Below are positions 1 through 7,811 of a stretch of 33,698 nucleotides of DNA, piece by piece. The notes below the pieces were generated by a model, which saw only the letters and a list, made by a program, of their open reading frames with translations, did no database searches and had not been told where the DNA came from. Source of the stretch: Lachnospiraceae bacterium (GTDB taxonomy: Bacteria > Bacillota > Clostridia > Lachnospirales > Lachnospiraceae); NCBI GenBank assembly GCA_024403355.1, contig JAKSRW010000030.1, positions 1 to 33,698 of the forward strand, given 5' to 3'. Within the stretch, counting starts at the first letter, position 1. Every line of letters begins with the position of its first letter. The translations under genes and the position numbers were made by a program.

Positions 1-56
1 ATCGCACCAATCTACTCCATGAGCAACTCATTACATTCGTTGCATTAGGAGAAAAT

Positions 57-992
57 ATGAAAAATGATTATATAAATGAATTGAAAAAAATTCTGACTGC
101 GGACAGGATTATTGCGGATGCCCCTCTTGCAGATTATACCTCCTTCAAAATCGGAGGAAAGGCCGATGTGCTCGTAAATCCCGAGACTCCGGAGGACATC
201 AGAGAGGTTTATCTTTTTGCAAAGAAAAATGAAATACCGCTCTATGTTCTTGGCAACGGTTCAAATATGCTTGTATCGGATGAGGGCTTCAGAGGAATTA
301 TTCTTCTGATAAAGGACAGACAGCCGGAAATTAATATTGGTGAAACAGAAAATCCGAAGCAGGTTTCAATAAGCGTAACGGCAGGCTGCAGTCTTGCAAA
401 GCTGGCGCAGGAGGCTGCCGCCCAGGGACTTACGGGACTTGAATTTGCGGCAGGAATTCCGGGAACGGTAGGCGGCGCGGTAGTAATGAATGCCGGTGCC
501 TACGGCGGAGAAATAAAGGATGTACTTGATTTCGCGGATTGCATGGACGAGGACGGAGAGATTTTCCGACTCAGCAATGAGGAATGCGAGTTTGGCTACA
601 GAAGCAGTGTCATCCAGAAGAAAAAATATATAGTTTTGTATGCTTCATTTATTCTGGAAAGAGGAGATGTTTCCAAAATAAAGGCAGAAATTAAGGAGCT
701 TAACGAACGGAGACGCGAAAAACAGCCTCTTGAGCTTCCGAGTGCGGGCAGTACCTTTAAGCGTCCCGAGGGTAAGTTTGCGGGTAAGCTTATTGAGGAT
801 GCAGGTCTGAAGGGCTACAGTGTCGGTGCGGCTCAGGTTTCCGAAAAGCATTGCGGTTTTGTGGTAAACAGAGGAGGCGCGACTGCGGCTGAGGTTTACG
901 GGCTCATTTCGGATATTATAGAAAAGGTTTATGAGAACTCCGGCGTAGTGCTTGAGCCTGAGGTTCGACTGCTCGGATTCGATGAGGATTAA
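57..992 (+). CDS. murB: UDP-N-acetylenolpyruvoylglucosamine reductase (MurB)
   Basis: NADPH- and FAD-dependent enzyme that reduces UDP-GlcNAc-enolpyruvate to UDP-MurNAc, the second committed step of cytoplasmic peptidoglycan precursor synthesis. Visible signatures: the FAD-binding stretch SFKIGGKADVLV near residue 30, LGNGSNML near 65-72, AAGIPGTVGGAVVMNAGAYG near 130-150, the catalytic-serine region PSAGSTFKRP near 230, and the C-terminal EPEVRLLG. The 311-residue length fits the shorter (type II) MurB common in Firmicutes. The ATG is preceded by AGGAGA at the usual distance. whiA follows after 21 bases, so the two are probably cotranscribed; only 56 bases lie upstream and I see no promoter in them. 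Confidence 0.97.
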   Translation: MKNDYINELKKILTADRIIADAPLADYTSFKIGGKADVLVNPETPEDIREVYLFAKKNEIPLYVLGNGSNMLVSDEGFRGIILLIKDRQPEINIGETENPKQVSISVTAGCSLAKLAQEAAAQGLTGLEFAAGIPGTVGGAVVMNAGAYGGEIKDVLDFADCMDEDGEIFRLSNEECEFGYRSSVIQKKKYIVLYASFILERGDVSKIKAEIKELNERRREKQPLELPSAGSTFKRPEGKFAGKLIEDAGLKGYSVGAAQVSEKHCGFVVNRGGATAAEVYGLISDIIEKVYENSGVVLEPEVRLLGFDED

Positions 993-1013
993 TTCACCGC
1001 ATATGAGGAGTTA

Positions 1014-1997
1014 ATGGTGGAAGAAATAAATTATACGAAAAAGGTTCGGCAGGAGTTGGCCGATATTATCCCGAATGCCAGACACTGCAGACTTGCGGAG
1101 CTTGGCGGAATGCTTGCCTCGATAGGAAAATATTCCGAAAAAACAGGCGAATTGTCAGCTTCCTCCGAGAGTATACTTGTTATAGAAAAGATAGAAAAAT
1201 TAGTAAAAAAAATTTTGGATATTGACATTACGCAAAATTTATTTTACGATAAGAATCGTGTCGGCAAAGAAATTGTAACTATAGTCTTTACAAAATCCGA
1301 AACCGATGATATTCTAAAGTCGATTAAAGTGACGGCTGTTGATAAGGAGAATGACAAAAAATGTCCGGCTGTCAGCCCGTTGCTTTATACACTTGCATGC
1401 TGCAAAAGGGCTTTTATCAGGGGCGTTTTTATGGCATGCGGCTCGCTGACTAATCCCGAAAAGGATTATCATCTTGAGTTCTCTACACCGGACAGAGAGC
1501 TTGCTGAGCAGCTGATAGGCGCGTTGGCAGAGTTTGATATTGAAGCAAAAAAAATTATCAGAAAGAAGCAGCACGTAGTTTACATCAAGGATGGGGAAAG
1601 GATTGTTGATGTACTTAATGTTATGGAGGCCCATGTTACACTTATGGACATGGAGAATATCAGAATCATTAAGGATGTCAGAAATCAGATTAACCGCAGG
1701 GTAAACTGTGAGGCGGCGAATATTCAGAAAACCATCAGTGCGGCGATAAAGCAGTGCGAGGACATCAGGTTTGTGCAGAGCATCACGAATTTCGACGGCA
1801 TTGATGAAAGTGTGGTGAGGACCGCAATGCTCCGCCTTGAGAATCCAGAGGCGACACTTTCGGAGCTGGTTGAGCTGCATGATGAAAAAGTTAGTAAGTC
1901 CGGAATTAACCATAGACTGAAAAAAATCTCGGAAATTGCCGGAAAACTTCGTGAAGAAGTGCAAGGCACAATGGAGGAAAGAAATGGTAACGAATAA
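1014..1997 (+). CDS. whiA: DNA-binding protein WhiA
   Basis: WhiA family protein, 327 residues: an N-terminal LAGLIDADG-like fold followed by a C-terminal helix-turn-helix. In Gram-positive bacteria WhiA is a DNA-binding factor linked to cell division and sporulation control. The N-terminal stretch YTKKVRQELADI, the CCKRAFIRGVFMACGSL region near residue 128 and the C-terminal LRLENPEATLSELVELH / SKSGINHRLKKI segment match the family. The ATG follows GAGGAG by a few bases. The end overlaps the start of the next gene. In many Firmicutes rapZ and yvcK sit between murB and whiA; here there is no room for either. Confidence 0.95.
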   Translation: MVEEINYTKKVRQELADIIPNARHCRLAELGGMLASIGKYSEKTGELSASSESILVIEKIEKLVKKILDIDITQNLFYDKNRVGKEIVTIVFTKSETDDILKSIKVTAVDKENDKKCPAVSPLLYTLACCKRAFIRGVFMACGSLTNPEKDYHLEFSTPDRELAEQLIGALAEFDIEAKKIIRKKQHVVYIKDGERIVDVLNVMEAHVTLMDMENIRIIKDVRNQINRRVNCEAANIQKTISAAIKQCEDIRFVQSITNFDGIDESVVRTAMLRLENPEATLSELVELHDEKVSKSGINHRLKKISEIAGKLREEVQGTMEERNGNE

Positions 1998-2250
1998 GAT
2001 GGCAATCGACATCACCGCAGATCTCGATAAGAGACCTATTGCGAAGCTTGTACAGGAAGCCAGCAGATATGACAGCTCTGTTTTCTTCGAGTACAAGGAC
2101 AAGAAGGTTAATGCAAAAAGCATAATGGGTATGATGACGTTCATCAGCATTATGAACAAAGCTACCGCAGCAAATGAAAAGATTGACATCATAGTAGACG
2201 GTTCGGATGAGCAGGACGCTATGAATGCCATAGTAGCATTCTTTTCTTAA
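1984..2250 (+). CDS. Crh-like HPr-family protein lacking the phosphorylatable histidine
   Basis: HPr fold protein of 88 residues. HPr normally takes phosphate on His15 from PTS enzyme I, while HPr kinase phosphorylates Ser46 to form the CcpA co-repressor. Counting from the ATG at 1984, the active-site loop reads DLDKRPI, with Asp15 where GIHARPA has His15, while the regulatory site NAKSIMGMM keeps Ser46 in place. This is the Crh pattern (His replaced, Ser kept), and the position right after whiA is also that of B. subtilis crh. Inference: it cannot carry PTS phosphate and acts as a Ser-phosphorylated regulator. The start overlaps the whiA end by 14 bases and is preceded by GGAGGAAAG inside whiA; ATG at 1999 is an alternative but has a poorer fit. 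Confidence 0.88.
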   Translation: MVTNKMAIDITADLDKRPIAKLVQEASRYDSSVFFEYKDKKVNAKSIMGMMTFISIMNKATAANEKIDIIVDGSDEQDAMNAIVAFFS

Positions 2251-2303
2251 TTCTTTTTTGGGGATTTGGCATTGGTTTACAAGTAAATTAACTATAAATG
2301 GGG

Positions 2304-2333
2304 AAAGACCTGTGGGGACAGGTCTTTTTTTAT
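2304..2333 (+). terminator. Rho-independent terminator after the murB-whiA-crh unit
   Basis: Perfect 10-bp stem (AAAGACCTGT, 2304-2313, with its complement at 2318-2327), GGGG tetraloop, then a T-rich run. It closes the first transcription unit. Confidence 0.9.
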
Positions 2334-2394
2334 TTTAATCAGACGAAACATAATTGACCGACTGAATAAATCGAACACGAATTCTATCTTATTC

Positions 2395-2423
2395 TTGAAA
2401 AAAACGTCGCGCTGTGATATTAT
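2395..2423 (+). promoter_or_regulatory. Promoter for the polysaccharide deacetylase gene
   Basis: TTGAAA (2395-2400), 17-base spacer, TATTAT (2418-2423), with a TG-n extended -10 just upstream. It lies between the preceding terminator and the next gene, leaving a 5' leader of about 50 bases. Confidence 0.7.
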
Positions 2424-2479
2424 CTAATTAACTATACAAAAGTGGGAGGAAATGCCTTTTTGGCAGATACTTGCTTATT

Positions 2480-4171
2480 ATGACACGTGAAGAAAAAAGA
2501 AAAGAAGTAATAAAGAACAGAATTTCACTTGCTGCAATTCTTGTAGAGTTCATTGTTGTAATTGTGCTTATGGTTTTTGTGGTAAAAAGACTCAGTGCAT
2601 CAAATGAAGCGGGACCCGAAAATTCGGCGGATGAGACTGTTGTTAAAACCGCGTCAAATGACCTGACTTTACCGGACGGCGATGAAAGCGGAGACAATCC
2701 GATAAAGAGCGCCGACTCGACCGGACTGGTGAACGGCGAGGAGGATGATGCGACATGGACTCCCGATGTTATAGGTTCACTTTCAGGGGATACGGCTGCC
2801 GATGACGGAAGCCTTCCTTCGGACGATGCGGCAGATGACAGCTCGGATGCAGCTTCGGATGCCCCCATTATTAACGGCAATATTACAAAGGGAGAGTTCA
2901 TTGACCCCGTTACCGAGAATATGGTAACCGTCAGTGATACGGATATTAAGGCAGGACCGAGCGTGGTACTCGCCCTTAGCGGAAATGAGTCACAGGAGGT
3001 TGTCGCTACACTTTCCACAGCGGCGGTAAAGGCAGCAATGTATGACTATGATGCCGCTATTGAGCTTGTAAAGGGCATTGACGGCTACGAGAGTATTCAG
3101 GCTGCGACAGATGCAATCACAGAGCTTGAAAAGGGAAGAAATTCACTTGTGAAATGGCATGATAACACACAGATCAGCCACCTTTTCGTTCACTCACTTA
3201 TCGTTGATACAAGCAGAGCCTTCGGCCCCAGATCATCACAGCCCAAGGGCTACAATCAGTATATGACCACTGTAAGCGAGTTTAATAAGATGATTGAATC
3301 CATGTATGCAAAGGGCTATGTGCTTGTAAGTATGCATGATATCGCGAAGGTTGTAACAGAGTCTGACGGAACACAGCATCTGGTTTCACAGGCAATTATG
3401 CTTCCCGAAGGCAAGATTCCTTTCGTTCTCTCACAGGATGATGTTAACTACTATATGTATATGGATAATAACGGTTTTGCCGACAGAGTCGTACTTGATG
3501 AGAACGGTGAGCCTACCTGCCAGTATACCGAGGAGGATGGAACGGTTAAGCTTGGCGAGTATGATATGATGCCCATTATCGACAGATTCGTAAGAGAACA
3601 TCCCGATTTCTCATATCACGGACACAAGGGTATCCTTGCTCTTACCGGATATGAGGGAGCACTTGGTTACGATACAGGTCTCAGCATGAAAATCTATGAC
3701 AGTCTCACGGAAGATGAGAAGATGAAGCTCATCAATATCGAAAGAGAAAAGGTTACAGCCATCGCTGATAAGATTAAGGAAAACGGCTGGGAATTTGCCA
3801 GCCACAGCTATACCCATTCAAATATGACCAATGCTACCGTTGACAAGATGAAGTACGATACAAAGCGCTGGCATGAAGAGGTTGAAATTATTACAGGACC
3901 TACAGATATTTATATTTATCCTTACGGTGCCGATATCTGCGACTGGCGCGGTTATAAGGGTGAAAAGTATGAACTGCTTCACGGCGCAGGCTTCTGGTAT
4001 TTCTGTAACGTAGATGCGGCCCAGTACTGGATTCAGATTCGTGACGGATATATGAGAATGGGACGTATCAATGCGGACGGTGAGCGTATGAACGTTACAC
4101 CCGAAAGACTCAGATACTTCTTCGATGTTGAGGAAGTTTACGATCAGTCAAGACCTCCCTTCAGCAAATAA
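2480..4171 (+). CDS. Membrane-anchored polysaccharide deacetylase-like protein
   Basis: About 563 residues. A charged N-terminus is followed by one membrane segment (about residues 17-40), a ~110-residue Asp/Ser/Ala-rich probably disordered linker, and a C-terminal NodB/polysaccharide-deacetylase-like domain on the outside. Motif-1-like FVLSQDD carries the Asp pair (Asp320, Asp321), the metal motif HSYTH is at 442-446, and YPYG follows near 475. Family members remove acetyl groups from cell-wall or surface sugars; the substrate here is unknown, and the non-canonical motif 1 makes catalytic activity likely but unproven. The start is uncertain: GGGAGG (2444-2449) lies ~30 bases upstream of ATG 2480 and instead precedes a 12-codon ORF at 2452. 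A TTG at 2471 is in frame. Confidence 0.82.
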   Translation: MTREEKRKEVIKNRISLAAILVEFIVVIVLMVFVVKRLSASNEAGPENSADETVVKTASNDLTLPDGDESGDNPIKSADSTGLVNGEEDDATWTPDVIGSLSGDTAADDGSLPSDDAADDSSDAASDAPIINGNITKGEFIDPVTENMVTVSDTDIKAGPSVVLALSGNESQEVVATLSTAAVKAAMYDYDAAIELVKGIDGYESIQAATDAITELEKGRNSLVKWHDNTQISHLFVHSLIVDTSRAFGPRSSQPKGYNQYMTTVSEFNKMIESMYAKGYVLVSMHDIAKVVTESDGTQHLVSQAIMLPEGKIPFVLSQDDVNYYMYMDNNGFADRVVLDENGEPTCQYTEEDGTVKLGEYDMMPIIDRFVREHPDFSYHGHKGILALTGYEGALGYDTGLSMKIYDSLTEDEKMKLINIEREKVTAIADKIKENGWEFASHSYTHSNMTNATVDKMKYDTKRWHEEVEIITGPTDIYIYPYGADICDWRGYKGEKYELLHGAGFWYFCNVDAAQYWIQIRDGYMRMGRINADGERMNVTPERLRYFFDVEEVYDQSRPPFSK

Positions 4172-4241
4172 GAGAAAAGTAAAGACTGACATATAAAGAA
4201 TCGCTGAAAATGGAAGCAACATAGTTTTGAGGTAAGATAAA

Positions 4242-7200
4242 ATGGCTTTTACACACCTTCATGTCCATACGGAATACAGTCTTCTGGACGGCTCGAGCAA
4301 GATTAAAGAAATCGTTGCGCGGGCTAAAACGCTTGGGCAGGACAGTCTTGCAATTACCGACCACGGTGTAATGTACGGTGTTATTAATTTTTACAAGACT
4401 GCAAAGGCGGTGGGAATAAAGCCGATAATAGGCTGCGAGGTTTATGTGGCACCCGGTTCGCGCTTTGAAAAGGAGAATTCGGTGTCGGATGACCGTTACA
4501 GACATCTGGTGCTGCTGGCTGAGAACAATCAGGGTTATTCTAACCTTATGAAGATTGTTTCGAAGGGCTTCATTGAGGGCTTTTATTATAAGCCGCGAGT
4601 AGATATCGAGGTTCTTGAGCAGTATCATGAGGGGATCATTGCTTTATCCGCATGTCTTGCGGGAGAGGTTCCCGGTTTGATTTTGAGAAATAATTACGAG
4701 GGTGCTAAAAAGGCAGCTCTTCGTTTTGCTGAGATTTTCGGCAGGGATAATTTCTTCTTAGAGCTTCAGGACCATGGAATTCCGGAGCAGAAGACCGTAA
4801 ATGCCGATCTGCTTCGTATGTCACAGGAGACCGGACTGAAGCTGGTAGCCACAAATGATGTGCATTATACCTTTGCGGAGGATGCGGAGGCACATGATAT
4901 CCTGCTTTGCATCCAGACCCAGAAAAAGGTTCAGGATACCGACAGAATGCGCTATGAGGGCGGACAGTACTTTCTTAAATCAGAGGAACAGATGCTTTCA
5001 CTTTTCCCTTATGCGCCTGAGGCAGTCAGCAATACTGCCGATATTGCCGCACGCTGTAATGTGGAAATTGATTTCGGACATTATAAGCTGCCTAAATTTG
5101 ATGTGCCGGAGGGCTTTACCGCCTACGAATATCTGAAGAAGATGTGCGAGGATGGTCTTGTCAGAAGATACGGCAGCAGGTCAGAAGCAGAGCTTGCAGA
5201 GCTTCGCGAAAGACTTGACTATGAGCTTAATATTATTAAGGGAATGGGCTTTGTGGACTATTTCCTTATCGTTTGGGACTTTATAAAATACGGCAAGGAT
5301 AACGGAATTGCGGTTGGTCCCGGCCGAGGCAGTGCCGCAGGCTCGATAGTATCCTATACACTCGGAATCACGGATATAGATCCCATCAGATACAATCTGC
5401 TTTTTGAGCGTTTCCTTAATCCGGAACGTGTTACCATGCCTGATATTGACGTTGATTTCTGTTATGAAAGACGTCAGGAGGTTATTGATTACGTTGTCAG
5501 AAAATACGGCAAGGATAAGGTGGTTCAGATTGTAACCTTCGGTACTCTTCAGGCGAGAGGTGTTCTGCGTGATGTAGGACGAGCACTTGATATGCCCTAC
5601 TCGCGTATTGACCAGATTGCGAAGATGGTTCCGACGGATCTTGATATGGACCTGACAAAGGCCCTGCTTGTAAATTCAGAGCTTCGCGAGATTTATGAAA
5701 CGGATGAGGAAATTCACAAGCTGATTGACATGAGCAAGCGTCTGGAGGGACTTCCCAGACATGCCTCCATGCATGCGGCAGGTGTTGTTATTTCTAATGC
5801 ACCCGCGGATGATTATGTTCCGCTGTCACGTTCGGCCGATGATACGATTACAACCCAGTATACCATGACCACACTCGAGGAGCTGGGTCTGTTAAAGATG
5901 GACTTCCTTGGTTTAAGAACGCTGACCGTTATTCAGAATGCAGTGCGTACCATTAACGAGGAAATTCTCGATAACTGGGAGAAGGAGCATCCGGACAGAC
6001 AGGGTGAGGGTCCCGAATTAATAGATATTGATAAAATAGATTACAGTGATAAAAAGGTTTTCGAGCTTATATCATCCGGTAAAACGGAGGGTATATTCCA
6101 GCTGGAAAGTCAGGGTATGAAGAACTTCATGAAGGATCTTAAGCCTGAATCCATGGAGGATATTATTGCGGGTATTTCTTTATATCGTCCCGGCCCCATG
6201 GACTTCATACCGAAATATATTGAGGGCAAGCAGAATGTTGCGGGCATAGTCTATGACTGCGAGCAGCTGCGGCCGATACTTGAACCTACCTATGGCTGTA
6301 TCGTTTACCAGGAGCAGGTAATGCAGATTGTTCGAAGTCTTGCAGGCTACAGCTTCGGACGAAGCGACCTTGTCCGCCGTGCCATGGCCAAGAAAAAGGA
6401 CGAGGTAATGCAGAAGGAGCGTGCAAATTTCGTAAGCGGTAATCAGAGCGAGGGCGTTCCCGGATGTGTGGCTAACGGAATAGCTGAAAATGTGGCAAAC
6501 AAAATCTTCGATGATATGACGGATTTTGCAAAGTATGCATTTAATAAATCCCATGCTGCGGCTTATGCCGTGGTAGCCTATCAGACAGCTTATCTCAAGT
6601 GCCATTACCCGGTACATTTTATGGCTGCGCTGATGACAAGTGTAATCGATAATTCGGCAAAGGTTGCCTCGTATATAAATATCTGCAGGCAGATGGGAAT
6701 CAAGGTGCTTCCTCCCGATGTGAATGAGGGTGCGGTATCCTTTACGGCTACCCGGGATGCAATACGTTATTCTCTTTCTGCAATAAAGGGCGTGGGTCGT
6801 CCGGTTGTTGAAGGTATTGTGGCAGAACGCCGTGCCAACGGTCCGTATACAGGCATTAAGAATTTTATTAAGCGTCTGTCCTCGAAGGAAACAAATAAGC
6901 GAGTAATTGAAAGCCTTATTAAGGCAGGTGCCTTTAGTGCCTTGCCCGGAAACAGAAAGCAGCAAATGATTATTTTCCCTCATCTGCTGGAAAATATAGC
7001 ACTTGAGCGCAAAAAGGAAATGGAAGGCCAGATGAACCTTTTTGAAATGTTCGACCCCGAGTATGCGCGCGGTGACAGGGTTGATTTCCCTAATGTTGAG
7101 GATTACAGCCCTGAGGAAATTCTTGCATTCGAAAAAGAGGTTCTCGGAATCTATGTCAGCGGACATCCGCTTAATTCCTATATGGGCCTTATTGATAAAA

Positions 7201-7781
7201 ATGTTACGGCATCGTCACTTGATTTTGTTCTTGATGATGAAACCGGTCTTCCGAAGATTACGGACCGTCAAAGCTACATAATCGGCGGCATGGTGGTGGG
7301 CAAGCAGCTAAAGACCACCCGCTCTAATACAATTATGGCCTTTATTACCTTAGAGGATGTATTCGGAACTGTTGAGGTTCTGGTATTTCCCAAGGATTAT
7401 GAGGCATACAGGGCTCTGCTGGAGCAGGACAGAAAGCTTTTTGTGCAGGGCAGGGCTTCGGTAGAAGAGGAAAAGAGCGCAAAGCTTATATGTCAGACCA
7501 TTGTTCCCTTTGAGAGTATTCCCCGTGAAATCTGGATACGCTTCAGTAATATTGATGCATATCGTGAGGCTGAGGATACGCTTTTGGCGGTAATCAAGGA
7601 GTATGACGGTGCAGACAACGTAACCATTTACTGTGAAAGCGAAAAGCAGATTAAGAGATTTCCTCCGAGTATGCAGACTCAGGCCTGCGAGGAACTTATT
7701 GCCAGGCTTTCTGCCATGTACGGTGAAGAAGCGATTAAAGTTACCGACAAAAAAATAAGCGCTTTACAAAATAGAAACTAA
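4242..7781 (+). CDS. dnaE: DNA polymerase III alpha subunit (DnaE type)
   Basis: Replicative DNA polymerase of 1179 residues. Domains in order: N-terminal PHP domain (HLHVHTEYS at 5-13, then TDHG, ALSAC, NDVHY), whose metal-binding residues all appear present, suggesting an intact PHP nuclease-type site; C-family polymerase core with GPGRGSAAGS and the catalytic PDIDVDF (Asp401 and Asp403); a helix-hairpin-helix region; and a C-terminal OB fold (IIGGMVVGKQL, then FGTVEVLVFP). There is no embedded 3'-5' exonuclease domain, so this is DnaE, not PolC, which Firmicutes usually carry as well. The ATG follows GAGGTAAGATAAA. pfk follows after 30 bases, an adjacency common in Clostridia. A 70-base gap separates it from the deacetylase, with no terminator visible. 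Confidence 0.97.
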   Translation: MAFTHLHVHTEYSLLDGSSKIKEIVARAKTLGQDSLAITDHGVMYGVINFYKTAKAVGIKPIIGCEVYVAPGSRFEKENSVSDDRYRHLVLLAENNQGYSNLMKIVSKGFIEGFYYKPRVDIEVLEQYHEGIIALSACLAGEVPGLILRNNYEGAKKAALRFAEIFGRDNFFLELQDHGIPEQKTVNADLLRMSQETGLKLVATNDVHYTFAEDAEAHDILLCIQTQKKVQDTDRMRYEGGQYFLKSEEQMLSLFPYAPEAVSNTADIAARCNVEIDFGHYKLPKFDVPEGFTAYEYLKKMCEDGLVRRYGSRSEAELAELRERLDYELNIIKGMGFVDYFLIVWDFIKYGKDNGIAVGPGRGSAAGSIVSYTLGITDIDPIRYNLLFERFLNPERVTMPDIDVDFCYERRQEVIDYVVRKYGKDKVVQIVTFGTLQARGVLRDVGRALDMPYSRIDQIAKMVPTDLDMDLTKALLVNSELREIYETDEEIHKLIDMSKRLEGLPRHASMHAAGVVISNAPADDYVPLSRSADDTITTQYTMTTLEELGLLKMDFLGLRTLTVIQNAVRTINEEILDNWEKEHPDRQGEGPELIDIDKIDYSDKKVFELISSGKTEGIFQLESQGMKNFMKDLKPESMEDIIAGISLYRPGPMDFIPKYIEGKQNVAGIVYDCEQLRPILEPTYGCIVYQEQVMQIVRSLAGYSFGRSDLVRRAMAKKKDEVMQKERANFVSGNQSEGVPGCVANGIAENVANKIFDDMTDFAKYAFNKSHAAAYAVVAYQTAYLKCHYPVHFMAALMTSVIDNSAKVASYINICRQMGIKVLPPDVNEGAVSFTATRDAIRYSLSAIKGVGRPVVEGIVAERRANGPYTGIKNFIKRLSSKETNKRVIESLIKAGAFSALPGNRKQQMIIFPHLLENIALERKKEMEGQMNLFEMFDPEYARGDRVDFPNVEDYSPEEILAFEKEVLGIYVSGHPLNSYMGLIDKNVTASSLDFVLDDETGLPKITDRQSYIIGGMVVGKQLKTTRSNTIMAFITLEDVFGTVEVLVFPKDYEAYRALLEQDRKLFVQGRASVEEEKSAKLICQTIVPFESIPREIWIRFSNIDAYREAEDTLLAVIKEYDGADNVTIYCESEKQIKRFPPSMQTQACEELIARLSAMYGEEAIKVTDKKISALQNRN

Positions 7782-7811
7782 TACACATTTCAGAAAGGAA
7801 TGGTAAAAAAT

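Noticed and set aside
1314..2231. 305-codon minus-strand ORF across whiA and the HPr-like gene
   Set aside because: It is opposite well-supported genes, has no ribosome binding site, and its translation resembles no protein; it is a shadow frame.
4161..4628. 155-codon minus-strand ORF overlapping the dnaE start
   Set aside because: Overlaps the PHP domain coding region and lacks a promoter or ribosome binding site.
6180..7166. 328-codon minus-strand ORF inside dnaE
   Set aside because: Lies wholly within conserved dnaE sequence and has a Cys/His-rich nonsense composition; shadow frame.
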